DNA from: Pseudomonas leptonychotis
Lineage (GTDB): Bacteria; Pseudomonadota; Gammaproteobacteria; Pseudomonadales; Pseudomonadaceae
Direction of reading: 5' to 3'
Assembly (NCBI RefSeq): GCF_004920405.1
Contig: NZ_RFLV01000003.1
Span: 186,001 to 250,000, forward strand
Length of the DNA stretch: 64,000 nucleotides
Part shown: positions 26,903 through 35,332 of the stretch, piece by piece
How the letters are laid out: each line of letters starts with the position of its first letter
Numbering within the stretch: position 1 is the stretch's first letter
Position numbers and translations under genes: made by a program
Notes under the pieces: model-generated
The model's database searches: none
What the model saw: the letters and a program-made list of their open reading frames with translations, nothing else
What the model was told of the DNA's origin: nothing

Positions 26903-27094
26903 ATGCGCAGTCTCACCGCCCCCCTGCTTGCCACTACCTTGCTGCTCAGCGCCTGCGGCCTAGGCGAAACGGCAGCCACTGCCAGCCTGCAAGCCGAACA
27001 GGCGGCGCAGCTGCAACAACAGGCAGAGCAACTTAAGCAACAAATAGAAGCGGCTAACGTGCAGAGCCAGAAGCGTCTGGACGACGGCTATTGA
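26903..27094 (+). CDS. Small coiled-coil lipoprotein, hypothetical
   Basis: 63 residues. Signal peptide with lipobox LLSAC (Cys near residue 18), followed by a Gln/Ala-rich heptad region (LQAEQAAQLQQQAEQLKQQI) likely to form a coiled coil. CGGAG precedes the ATG. It follows the binding-protein gene by 25 bases and is probably co-transcribed. Function unknown. Confidence 0.75.
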   Translation: MRSLTAPLLATTLLLSACGLGETAATASLQAEQAAQLQQQAEQLKQQIEAANVQSQKRLDDGY

Positions 27095-27106
27095 AAGCGG
27101 CGGTAC

Positions 27107-27889
27107 TTACTGAACGGGCAGGAAGTTCATAAATAGCAGCCCTTGGGCATAACTCACACCCATGCGCCGGTAACGCTCATCCAACACATCGGTGAGCAAA
27201 TCCAAGCGCGCGACGATCTTGCCAAACTCCACGGCATAACTGAGGTTACGCCCCTCGGCCGAAATCTCGTTAGACAACAGCCAAGGCTTGCCACCGGCGT
27301 CCGTGCGCTGGGCGAGCATCCAACTGGCTTTCTCGACGTTACGCGCGGCGTTGTGAATAAACTGCGGGTCAAGCGTATCGCTCAGGTAGTACTCGGTACG
27401 GCCGCCATGCGCGGTGATCAACATACTCGCTAGCGAATAGATAAACGCTCCAACACGGTCGCCCTGGTACTCCGCGCTCAAGGCATAGCCGAGGGCTGCG
27501 ACATCGGTGCGTCCCCCCAGTTGCGGCAGTGGTTGGTCTAGCTCAATGGCGCGGTGCACGCCACGTTTCACAGCCTCTACATCAGTTAACCCGGTTTTAC
27601 GCCACTCACGTGGGTTGCGCAGGTACAGCTTGTCCATCAGACGGTAGAGGCTGTTGAGGTTGTTACGCATGCCGAGTGTGGCCATGCGGTCAGCGTGGCT
27701 CTGGAAGAACTCGGTGGGCTTAATCGCGCTTTGGTTACTGATAATGGTTTGATGATCTTGCCGCGTTGAGCAGCCACTCACGGCCAATAACAACGTGACC
27801 AGCACAGGCAACTGCCACATCGACACGGCGCTGCCGCCCAGCCAGCTGGGACGGTTACTCAGCCATTGCATAAGCTGCTCAGTACTCAT
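27107..27889 (-). CDS. Conserved hypothetical lipoprotein
   Basis: 260 residues; no family recognised with certainty. An N-terminal hydrophobic segment ends in a lipobox, LAVSGC (about residues 36-41), followed by a helical domain (MATLGMRNNLNSLYRLMDKLY; ALSAEYQGDRVGAFIYSLASM). An internal ATG at 27820 would give a more usual signal-peptide length (Cys at about residue 18), and neither start has a strong ribosome site. Probably an outer-membrane lipoprotein. It converges on the small coiled-coil lipoprotein gene. Confidence 0.7.
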   Translation of the reverse strand: MSTEQLMQWLSNRPSWLGGSAVSMWQLPVLVTLLLAVSGCSTRQDHQTIISNQSAIKPTEFFQSHADRMATLGMRNNLNSLYRLMDKLYLRNPREWRKTGLTDVEAVKRGVHRAIELDQPLPQLGGRTDVAALGYALSAEYQGDRVGAFIYSLASMLITAHGGRTEYYLSDTLDPQFIHNAARNVEKASWMLAQRTDAGGKPWLLSNEISAEGRNLSYAVEFGKIVARLDLLTDVLDERYRRMGVSYAQGLLFMNFLPVQ

Positions 27890-28137
27890 CAGAGAAGGTC
27901 GTTCGCTGTGGTGTGATGGGGTAACGCTAGCAACAAAATCCAGATTGGCCAGTTTTCCTCCTCCAATACATGACTTTCAGCACAATCAAGCACCTAGCTG
28001 CATAAGCTCAGGTGGACTGCCAACAGACCGCAGCACACGCAAAAGATTGCCAACCGCTGATCAGCGCATCGTCAAAATGCCCGTCGCAGAGCGCTTTAAT
28101 CGGTATGATCCGCAGCTTTTTGGCTGTCGAGCGCCCC

Positions 28138-28863
28138 ATGCCGCGTCTGTTTGTCCTGCTTTGCCTGCTGGTTACCCTGCCAGCCTTCGCCGATGCACCA
28201 AAAACCTTTAGCGCCGCCAAGAAAATCGCCTGGCGGTTGTATGCCGAACGGCCCAACACCTTCTATTGCCAATGCGCCTACAGCGGTAACCGGGTCGACC
28301 TCGGCAGCTGCGGCTATAGCCCGCGCAAACAGCTGCGCCGCGCTCAGCGTCTGGAATGGGAACATGTGGTGCCAGCCTGGGTAATTGGCCATCAGCGTCA
28401 GTGCTGGCAGAACGGCGGCCGCAAAAACTGCGCACGCAACGACGCCAGTTTCAAAGCTGCCGAAGCCGACTTGCACAACCTGGTACCCAGCATTGGCGAA
28501 GTAAATGGCGACCGCTCCAACTACGCCCTCGGCATGCTCAGCGAAAAACCCTCGCAGTACGGAAGCTGTCCGATGGTGGTCAACTTCAAGGCGAAAACCG
28601 CCATGCCACCGGCTCACGCTCGCGGTGCATCGGCGCGCATCTATCTGTATATGGCCGAGCGCTACCAGCTGCGCTTATCCAAACTGGACCGACGTACCTA
28701 TGAAGCCTGGAGCCGGCAATACCCGGTGAGCGAATGGGAGCGCTGGCGCAATCAGCAGGTCGGCTGCGTGATGGGCCACGGTAATCCTTACGTCGGCGCT
28801 CTCGACCCCGGTAACTGCACCCCACAACGCCGCGCCGGCAACCCGTCCCGTAACAGCGGTTAA
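28138..28863 (+). CDS. endA: Endonuclease I (EndA family), exported
   Basis: A 241-residue periplasmic/secreted DNA endonuclease. Signal peptide (about 1-19, ending PAFADA); the catalytic beta-beta-alpha-metal region has RLEWEHVVPAW and, downstream, DLHNLVPSIGEVNGDRSNY. Multiple Cys residues (CQCAYSG, GSCGYS) fit disulfides in the periplasm. The ATG at 28138 follows the hydrophobic-leader rule; upstream in-frame codons lack family similarity. Confidence 0.93.
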   Translation: MPRLFVLLCLLVTLPAFADAPKTFSAAKKIAWRLYAERPNTFYCQCAYSGNRVDLGSCGYSPRKQLRRAQRLEWEHVVPAWVIGHQRQCWQNGGRKNCARNDASFKAAEADLHNLVPSIGEVNGDRSNYALGMLSEKPSQYGSCPMVVNFKAKTAMPPAHARGASARIYLYMAERYQLRLSKLDRRTYEAWSRQYPVSEWERWRNQQVGCVMGHGNPYVGALDPGNCTPQRRAGNPSRNSG

Positions 28864-28928
28864 GCCTGAAAGCCTTCACACCTCTATTGGCGCTAAACTT
28901 CACGCCACGCCAGCCCGAGTATTGTTCT

Positions 28929-29510
28929 ATGCCCAGCACCACCTTTCCGAGCGCCGCCCACGCCATTGCCGAAACCCGCGCCTGGGTTGATCGCGCGGTG
29001 ATCGGCCTGAACCTCTGCCCGTTCGCCAAGGCCGTGCAGGTCAAAGGGCAAGTGCGCTATGCGGTGTGCGCCAGTGCCGAGCCGAAAGAGCTACTCAGCG
29101 CCTTGATCGATGAGCTGCACGCGCTGGCCAACTGCGCGCCGAATGAAACCGACACCACGTTGCTGATCCACCCCGCTGCACTTACCGACTTTCTCGACTT
29201 CAATGATTTTCTCGGCCTAGTGGACGACACCCTCGATGACCTCGGTTATGCCGGCACCCTGCAAGTAGCCAGCTTCCATCCGCAGTTCCAGTTTGCCGAC
29301 ACCGGCGTCAACGATGTCAGCAACGCCACCAACCGCTCGCCTTACCCAACCCTGCACATTCTCCGCGAAGCCAGCATCGACCGCGCCGTGGCCGCCTTCC
29401 CAGACCCGGAGGCGATTTTCGAAGCCAATATTCAGACCCTGGAAAACCTCGGTACCGAAGGCTGGGCTGACCTGCAGGCGCAATGCCGCCGAGACGCACA
29501 GAACGGCTAA
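28929..29510 (+). CDS. DUF1415 family protein
   Basis: 193 residues, cytosolic, with the typical opening ETRAWVDRAVIGLNLCPFAKAV and the central NDFLGLVDDTLDDLGYAGTLQVA, ending in a helical region (PDPEAIFEANIQTLENLG). DUF1415 is conserved in proteobacteria without an assigned function. It follows endA by 65 bases on the same strand. Confidence 0.88.
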   Translation: MPSTTFPSAAHAIAETRAWVDRAVIGLNLCPFAKAVQVKGQVRYAVCASAEPKELLSALIDELHALANCAPNETDTTLLIHPAALTDFLDFNDFLGLVDDTLDDLGYAGTLQVASFHPQFQFADTGVNDVSNATNRSPYPTLHILREASIDRAVAAFPDPEAIFEANIQTLENLGTEGWADLQAQCRRDAQNG

Positions 29511-29831
29511 CGCCCCAACAGGATGCTGTCAGGAACACCTGACGGCACCGCAGCCACGCTACTCCAGCCCCAGCCGAACCAAGTCCCGCACCCGCAGGCG
29601 AATGTTGCACGCGCGACGGAGGCCGCATTTACGGCAATTCAGGGCGAAACTCTTGAGCGTTTTGCTAGCTGATCAACACAATTAATCGGCGCAACGCCAT
29701 AAGATCCCAGCGCTTTTGACGCGGCCAATGCTGGCCGAATTGAGTGTTGAGCAGGCCCCCTGCGAATAAAACAGCATCCGATTCAAGGCCCTCTCACGGG
29801 TCGATAAACAGATAACACAAGGGATAACGCT
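29511..29831. other. Intergenic region without recognised features
   Basis: 321 bases between the DUF1415 and FimV-like genes. I see no coding frame with a ribosome site and no strong hairpin; the promoter of the FimV-like gene should lie in its right half. Confidence 0.5.
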
Positions 29832-31037
29832 ATGGCTCGGGTTCGTAAACTGGTGCTGGCAATTGCAGCGGCTTCGGCGCTGTCATCCGGCATGGCGCAC
29901 GCGCTAGGGCTGGGTGAAGTGACGCTGCAGTCGGCGCTCAATCAGCCATTGGTGGCTGAGATTGAGCTGCTGGAAGGCCGCGACCTGGACGCCAATGAAG
30001 TGATCCCGACCCTGGCATCCCCAGAAGCATTCAATAAAGCCGGGATTGATCGTCAGTTCTTCCTGACCGACCTGAAATTCACCCCGGTGCTCAAAGCCAA
30101 TGGTAAAAGCGTTATCCGGGTGACCTCGAATAAACCGATGCGCGAGCCTTACCTGAACTTCTTGGTGCAGGTGCTCTGGCCAAATGGCCGTTTGCAGCGT
30201 GAATACACCCTGCTGCTGGACCCGCCGCTCTATACCGCGCAAAGCGTTATCCCTGCTGCAGTGCAACGGCCGGTAACCGCCGCCTCTTCGGCGCCACGTG
30301 CACAGCCGCCGGCAGCGCGTCCAGCGGCGCCTACAACTCAGCCAGCATCAGCCGGCACTGCTGCCGCCACACCACTGGCAGGCAATGAGTACAAGACCAC
30401 CGCCAACGATAACCTCTGGGACATTGCTAACCGTGCGCGTTCTGGCGGCAGCGTGCATCAGGCCATGCTGGCGATCCAGGAGCTCAATCCGCAGGCCTTT
30501 ATCGATAACAACATCAACCGCATGAAAAGCGGGCAAGTATTGCGCCTACCTGATGCACAACAGATCAACAGCCGCACGCAAAGCGCCGCCATCGCTCAGG
30601 TTAACGAGCAGACCGCAGCATGGCGTGAGGGCCGTAGTGTGGCCGCCAGCGCCCGTCAGCTGGATGCCAGCAAGCGCAGCAGCGCAGCAACAGTGCCGGC
30701 CAAAATTGAACGCAGCGACAACCTGAAACTGGTTTCGGACGGCAGCGACAAGGCGGGCGCCGGCAGTGATAAAGGCAAGGCAAACAACAAAGCCCTGCTT
30801 GATCAGCTGGCAGTCACCCAGGAAAGCCTCGATTCGACCAATCGTGAAAACGCTGAAATGAAAAGCCGTATTGCCGATCTGCAGAGTCAACTCGACAAAC
30901 TGCAGCGTTTGGTCCAATTGAAAAACGATCAGATGGCCAAGTTACAAGCCTATCTAGCCGCGCAAAACCAGGTTCCAGCGGTAACACCTGATGCGCCAGA
31001 GGCTCCAGCTGGCAATGAAACACCCTCCACTCCTTAG
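29832..31037 (+). CDS. FimV-like protein, short form lacking the membrane and TPR parts
   Basis: 401 residues. Signal peptide (about 1-24), then the FimV N-terminal domain (LGLGEVTLQSALNQPLVAEI... YLNFLVQVLWPNGRLQREYTLLLDP, shown in part), a Pro/Ala linker, a LysM peptidoglycan-binding domain (about 187-235, DNLWDIANRARSG), a spacer and a coiled coil (about 325-380). It ends in a Pro-rich tail with no transmembrane helix and no C-terminal TPR/FimV-C domain, so it is less than half of a full FimV (about 900 residues). It is probably a periplasmic paralogue; a broken fimV is possible but no remnant follows. AAGGGA precedes the ATG. Confidence 0.85.
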   Translation: MARVRKLVLAIAAASALSSGMAHALGLGEVTLQSALNQPLVAEIELLEGRDLDANEVIPTLASPEAFNKAGIDRQFFLTDLKFTPVLKANGKSVIRVTSNKPMREPYLNFLVQVLWPNGRLQREYTLLLDPPLYTAQSVIPAAVQRPVTAASSAPRAQPPAARPAAPTTQPASAGTAAATPLAGNEYKTTANDNLWDIANRARSGGSVHQAMLAIQELNPQAFIDNNINRMKSGQVLRLPDAQQINSRTQSAAIAQVNEQTAAWREGRSVAASARQLDASKRSSAATVPAKIERSDNLKLVSDGSDKAGAGSDKGKANNKALLDQLAVTQESLDSTNRENAEMKSRIADLQSQLDKLQRLVQLKNDQMAKLQAYLAAQNQVPAVTPDAPEAPAGNETPSTP

Positions 31038-31102
31038 CGCGAGCGAACGTACCGGACAAACTGGGACACCATGATGGCAACGCAGGTGGGTTCAACCGCC
31101 TG

Positions 31103-31561
31103 CTAAAGCTGGCGACACATCAGATGCTGAGGGTTACCCCAGGCCTGGAAGCGCTCCAGCAACGCCCAACCACGCCGGGCGTAATAATCCGCGCGGTCGT
31201 AGGTGTGCAGATAGAGCCTCGCGTGGCCGCGCTCGCGGGCGGTGGCACAGATGCGCTCAACCAACCGCTCGGCCAGGCCCTGGCCGCGGGCCTCCGGGCG
31301 CACATAAACACATGCCAGCCAAGGCCCCAGTTCGGCTCGCAGCGGTAAGTCATCCTTCGCCAAACCGGCGCAGCCCAATAGCTGACCATGGTCAAGGGCA
31401 ACCAACATCTCCCAGTCACCATTGTGCTGACCAGCAACGAACTCAGCCTGCCAGTCGAGCAGGCTTTGCTCGCTGAACTCATAGGGAAATTGCTGGTAAA
31501 GCCACTCAGCCAATTGCTCAGTGTGTTCGGGGTGATGGCGGAGCCAGTCGAGGGTGAGCAT
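31103..31561 (-). CDS. GNAT family N-acetyltransferase
   Basis: A 152-residue acetyl-CoA-dependent transferase. Motif A, the acetyl-CoA loop, is seen as VRPEARGQGLAERLVERI, followed by YLHTYDRADYYARRGW. The substrate is unknown. It runs opposite to the FimV-like gene and downstream of an exported hypothetical gene on the same strand. Confidence 0.87.
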   Translation of the reverse strand: MLTLDWLRHHPEHTEQLAEWLYQQFPYEFSEQSLLDWQAEFVAGQHNGDWEMLVALDHGQLLGCAGLAKDDLPLRAELGPWLACVYVRPEARGQGLAERLVERICATARERGHARLYLHTYDRADYYARRGWALLERFQAWGNPQHLMCRQL

Positions 31562-31667
31562 AAGAAGTCCGTGGCCGCTAGCAGTTGCTGGGTGGCCGTA
31601 AGCTTACCGGGCAATCTCGCAAACACCGACAAGATGAGCGCAGCAAACCTGTTGTTTCGCAGCCTGC

Positions 31668-31697
31668 GGCCAAAGCTCACAGCAGTGAGCTTTGGCC
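31668..31697 (-). terminator. Perfect 12-bp hairpin after the exported hypothetical gene
   Basis: GGCCAAAGCTCA / TGAGCTTTGGCC with a 6-base loop, 8 bases past the stop of the gene read from 32817. There is no uridine tract, so it may be a stabiliser or weak terminator. Confidence 0.55.
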
Positions 31698-31704
31698 GAG
31701 GTAC

Positions 31705-32817
31705 TTAGCTACTCGCCGGTGTGCATTTGGCCTGCGCGGCTTCAGGAGTCAGGCTGCGCACCGAGGTGTAGAACAGCTCGCAGGTTTGCAGCTTTTCAGT
31801 GACCTGCCATTTCTCGCTGCAGGCGCTCAAAACCGGGCTCGCATCCTGATTGGGTTGCTCGCCCATACGGGCCTGCCAGCAAGCGGCACTGAGATCCTGC
31901 CCCATGACCTTGAGGCCGGCAGCATCGGCCTTCTGCTGATCGCCGTTATAGTTTTCCGGGTCAGCGGCGTACCAGATGTAGCTGGGGTGGTTGGCGCCAA
32001 GTACGGCCACTTGCTGCCCAGCAACCGGGCTGATTTGCGCCAGCCCGAGCACATCGACAGAGACCCCGTACTGCTGATTAACCCAGCTGCGCACCGGGCT
32101 ACCAAAGGCCACCATGGGCAGCGTTTGGCCGCCTTCACCAGCGGTCAGCTGCATCACCATCTGCGTCTGGTAGGCGTTGAAATAGCTGTAAACACCTTCA
32201 AGCGCGCTACCGGCGTCGGCAGGCGCGGCAATCGGTGCAATATCGATAATGGTCTGGAAGGCCGGCGTCTGCGCCGCACTGATGCCGTTCTGGGTAAGCA
32301 GCTCAGCCCAGCGATTCGTGGTGCTCGACTCTAGATAGTCCTGCGCCTGGGTTAGCGAGTAATCCGGTGGAAAGTGCAACAACTCAACGCTCTTGCGGTT
32401 ATCCAGCGCCATGCCCAGCGGTAGGAACAACGACCAGTTGTATTGCCACTTGCCATCCTTATTGAGCAGTTTGGCGCCCGCATAGGCCAGCTCTCCAGTC
32501 TTCAGCAGCTGTTCGAGCGGCTTGCCGTAGCCCTCGGGCACCTCGGTGAATTTGGCGTACAGGTCGTGCTGCTCGCGGTGCACGGTGACCTTGGCGGTGT
32601 CGTAACCATCGCGTTGCAAGCTCTGGCTCAGGTAGTGCTCGGCGGTCTGCTCCAGCGTCCAATCGCGATAGCAGATCACATTGCAGTTGTTGGGATAAGC
32701 AAATAACCGGGTAACACGTTCCGTGCTGCCCAGCTTGACCGTGACATCAGCGGCTTGCACGTGACAGGCCAACAGCCCAGCGGCGGTGGCAAGCAGAAAT
32801 CCTTTGCGGCTCAACAT
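31705..32817 (-). CDS. Exported hypothetical protein
   Basis: 370 residues with a signal peptide (about 1-22, ending LLACHVQA). The mature part begins with a small Cys-bearing domain (NNCNVICYRDWTLEQTAEHYL) and ends with several paired-looking cysteines (SAACWQ, SACSEKW, QTCELF, KCTPA), suggesting a disulfide-bonded periplasmic protein. I recognise no family. The ATG at 32817 has AAGGAG 9 bases upstream; a longer frame from 32880 is not supported. Confidence 0.78.
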   Translation of the reverse strand: MLSRKGFLLATAAGLLACHVQAADVTVKLGSTERVTRLFAYPNNCNVICYRDWTLEQTAEHYLSQSLQRDGYDTAKVTVHREQHDLYAKFTEVPEGYGKPLEQLLKTGELAYAGAKLLNKDGKWQYNWSLFLPLGMALDNRKSVELLHFPPDYSLTQAQDYLESSTTNRWAELLTQNGISAAQTPAFQTIIDIAPIAAPADAGSALEGVYSYFNAYQTQMVMQLTAGEGGQTLPMVAFGSPVRSWVNQQYGVSVDVLGLAQISPVAGQQVAVLGANHPSYIWYAADPENYNGDQQKADAAGLKVMGQDLSAACWQARMGEQPNQDASPVLSACSEKWQVTEKLQTCELFYTSVRSLTPEAAQAKCTPASS

Positions 32818-33204
32818 AAGCGACTCCTTGAATGAGGGGGCTTCTCCGCGTCCGGCTCCAGGCCTCGCAGGCAGTTGCAAAGCCAGCTGCGCTTTTCAAC
32901 GGTCTGCTAGGTCTGACGTACAGAAGCAAAGGCGGTGGATTGAATTGTTGTTTGCTCCACCAGCCTGCTGATACTGCCAAATATTTCCTCCGGCAGCACA
33001 ATTGAGCGGCCTTTTACTTAAGCGCTACCCTCCCCAGCCGGGCATAAACAGGCAGTAGCGCTTTGGCCGATTTGCCCTGCGCTTGCTCAACCCACATCGT
33101 CGCCCTGTTTTACACAGGCTTTACATTCCACCCTGCAATGCTGCGCAACACTCGGTGTCGAAACTACAAGCCGGAAAAAACCGGTTTGCAGAGGAGTTTC
33201 CATC
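32818..33204. other. Intergenic region between divergent genes
   Basis: 387 bases with no supported gene or strong repeat. It must contain promoters for the exported hypothetical gene and the Tyr/Pro-rich protein gene; none could be placed reliably. Confidence 0.5.
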
Positions 33205-33555
33205 ATGCTTTCGCGTATCCCCCTTATCACCGGCCTGGTGGCCAGCCTGGCGCTGTTTGCCCAGGCTCCAGCGCAAGCCTCCAATCGTGACGCAACGATT
33301 GCCGGAGCCGTGGTGGGCGCGGTGATTGGTGGCGTTATCGTCAGCCAAAGCCGCCCCGTGCAGGTCTACGCCCCACCACCGCGTGAGTACTACCCGCCGC
33401 CACCGGCCTATTACCCGCCACAACGGGTGTACTACGAGCGTCAGCCGGTCTATTACCAACCAGCACCGATGTATTACGTGCAGGAACGGCCGCGCCACAA
33501 ACGCTGGCATGGCCACAAACACCGCTACCACGACGACCATGGCTATCGCAGGTAA
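33205..33555 (+). CDS. Exported Tyr/Pro-rich glycine-zipper protein
   Basis: 116 residues. Signal peptide (about 1-25), a glycine-zipper segment (IAGAVVGAVIGGVIV, about 32-46), then a low-complexity Tyr/Pro stretch (PPPREYYPPPPAYYPPQRVY) and a His/Arg-rich basic tail (RHKRWHGHKHRYHDDHGYRR). Such short proteins are common in Pseudomonas envelopes and of unknown function; the tail could bind metal. AGAGGAG precedes the ATG and a strong terminator follows directly. Confidence 0.82.
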   Translation: MLSRIPLITGLVASLALFAQAPAQASNRDATIAGAVVGAVIGGVIVSQSRPVQVYAPPPREYYPPPPAYYPPQRVYYERQPVYYQPAPMYYVQERPRHKRWHGHKHRYHDDHGYRR

Positions 33556-33587
33556 AAAAAGCCCCGCAATTGCGGGGCTTTTTTTAT
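33554..33587. terminator. Strong intrinsic terminator, symmetrical
   Basis: An A-run, the perfect palindrome GCCCCGCAATTGCGGGGC (33561-33578) and a T-run (33579-33585). It works on both strands: it ends the Tyr/Pro-rich gene and may stop transcripts of the M35 protease gene from the right. Confidence 0.93.
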
Positions 33588-33660
33588 CAGCATCACTTGC
33601 AAGAAACATAACGCTGGTGCCCTGCGCCGCGGCAGCATCCGCAGCGCAGGACGGTGGCAA

Positions 33661-34320
33661 TCAATCGTAAAGCTGCTCGACAAAGAACTCGTAATTGTCC
33701 GCGTTATCGACAGCACGAGCCGGGGTATTGGTAGCAAGGTTTGCCGCGTTAGCTGGGCCATAACCACCAGGAATATCCTCGGTATTACCAATCGAGTGGG
33801 TCATCTCATGCAGTACGCTACCGGCCTGGGTATCGAACCCGACGTTGGCAGGCAGCGCAAAGAAGGCATTGCAGAACCACACATCAAAATCACCTCGCAC
33901 GCGCGCATTAGTGGCTGCGACATAACCAGGGTTATTGCAAGGCACAGCCGGATTGGCCCGGCAATAGGCGGTCAGCGTGCTGTTTGAGCTGAGCTTGAAA
34001 CGCACACCATCCAGCACACTGCGCACTCGCTGATAGCGGCCCTGCTCAAAGGTGCCGAACCAGGTGAGATAAGGGCTCGGCGGGTTATTGCGCAGTGCCT
34101 GCTCATTGTTGTTTACCAGGTTGTAGGCATCATTCGACCAGGTCGTGGCGCGCGCCACCGCATTGGCAACCGCAAGACGATCAGGCGCGTTAGCGCATGA
34201 GCCGTCGTAAACGACATTTACCGCCATAGCCGGCTGCGCCAGCGCCAACAGCAGCGCCAGCCCGCCCAGCCGGCGTGCAAGAGGCAACGAATTGAAGGAT
34301 GAAACGGGAGTGATATCCAT
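33661..34320 (-). CDS. M35 (aspzincin) family metalloendopeptidase, secreted
   Basis: 219 residues. Signal sequence (about 11-33, ending PAMA). The zinc site HEMTH is at 171-175, followed by the aspzincin GNTEDIPGGYG (178-188, third ligand D182) and the family tail NADNYEFFVEQLY. This is the deuterolysin/peptidyl-Lys endopeptidase clan, a secreted zinc protease. Four Cys in the mature part could form disulfides. The ATG at 34320 has AAGGAA upstream. Family is sure; cleavage preference is unknown. Confidence 0.92.
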   Translation of the reverse strand: MDITPVSSFNSLPLARRLGGLALLLALAQPAMAVNVVYDGSCANAPDRLAVANAVARATTWSNDAYNLVNNNEQALRNNPPSPYLTWFGTFEQGRYQRVRSVLDGVRFKLSSNSTLTAYCRANPAVPCNNPGYVAATNARVRGDFDVWFCNAFFALPANVGFDTQAGSVLHEMTHSIGNTEDIPGGYGPANAANLATNTPARAVDNADNYEFFVEQLYD

Positions 34321-34424
34321 GATCAGCTTCCTTGTGCAGGTTAAGGGCAGCCATCGCATGTGAGGATGGCAACCCTTTGTAAAACCCTGTGCACAACACA
34401 ATCAGCAGGAAGCCTTTCCGCAGG

Positions 34425-35138
34425 TTATTCGCGGATGATGAACAGCTTGGTGACAAACCACTCGGCGCCCTTGTACAGATAACCCAGCGGGCCATAGATA
34501 GTGGCGGGCTTGGCCGGCACCTGCTGACGCAGCTCAACGGTCAGGGTGGACATCTGGATCTGATCTTTGAGGATGCGCATGCGCGCGTCCATCGAGTCGA
34601 TTTCCGACTGCACGCGGTTAAGCTCACTCTCGATCTGCAGGATGTCTTTCACGTCTCGGGCCTTGCCGAGTAGCTCTTTAAGGCGATCACGCAGCGCACG
34701 GTTATTGTTCAGACGTGTCTCCACATCGACGTACTGCTCGGTAACATCCTCACCCTTAACATGGCGCCGCAGCACAGTGCCGCTCTGCTCGACGCTGCCC
34801 ATGGCCACCTCGAAAGCATCCTTGGGTACACGAAAAACCAGGCTCTGGTTGCTGTAGCCATAATCACTGGCTTCCTCGACATAACCGCCCAACGCCAACA
34901 TGCGTTCGCTGAGCTGTACCTTGGCCTGATCAACATCGACCACCTCCAAGGTAAAGCTGGCCGTCCACACCAATAGTCGCCCAGCCGCCTTGCCTTGCAA
35001 CTGTGTACCCGGCACTGCAGCCTCCGCGGAAGCAGCCGCCCCGCCCGGATAATCGCCACCACGCGAAGCGCATCCCAACACACTGCCCAGCAGCACGCAG
35101 AGCACCCAGAACTTCCATTGATTCAGGTATCGCTTCAT
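34425..35138 (-). CDS. DUF4349 family lipoprotein
   Basis: A 237-residue lipoprotein with lipobox LGSVLGC (Cys near residue 23). The DUF4349 core is seen as GGYVEEASDYGYSNQSLVFRVP and VTEQYVDVETRLNNNRALRDRL, followed by a long helical coiled-coil hairpin (VKDILQIESELNRVQSEIDSM) and a C-terminal hydrophobic/aromatic segment. Function is unknown. Lies about 105 bases upstream of the protease gene on the same strand. Confidence 0.87.
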   Translation of the reverse strand: MKRYLNQWKFWVLCVLLGSVLGCASRGGDYPGGAAASAEAAVPGTQLQGKAAGRLLVWTASFTLEVVDVDQAKVQLSERMLALGGYVEEASDYGYSNQSLVFRVPKDAFEVAMGSVEQSGTVLRRHVKGEDVTEQYVDVETRLNNNRALRDRLKELLGKARDVKDILQIESELNRVQSEIDSMDARMRILKDQIQMSTLTVELRQQVPAKPATIYGPLGYLYKGAEWFVTKLFIIRE

Positions 35139-35284
35139 CCGTAAGGCCCTCTCTGACCCGCACAGTAAATAAGCCGGCGATCATACGGGGCGCGATAGAA
35201 CAACGTCATGTGCGACAGGTGCGCTCTGTTAACTCGCCCAGCTATTAGCCAGTGGGTTTGCGCACGGCCACGGATATAGCAGGC

Positions 35285-35317
35285 AGAAAAAACCCCGCAT
35301 TTGCGGGGCTTTATCTG
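35285..35317 (-). terminator. Intrinsic terminator after the chemoreceptor gene
   Basis: On the minus strand AGCCCCGCAAATGCGGGG is followed by TTTTTTCTG. It starts about 15 bases past the stop codon of the chemoreceptor gene. Confidence 0.9.
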
Positions 35318-35332
35318 GGGGTTAACCCGCGC

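Noticed and set aside
29511..29831. A remnant coding region upstream of the FimV-like gene
   Set aside because: A 130-codon frame crossing from the DUF1415 gene continues here but has no start of its own and an atypical composition.
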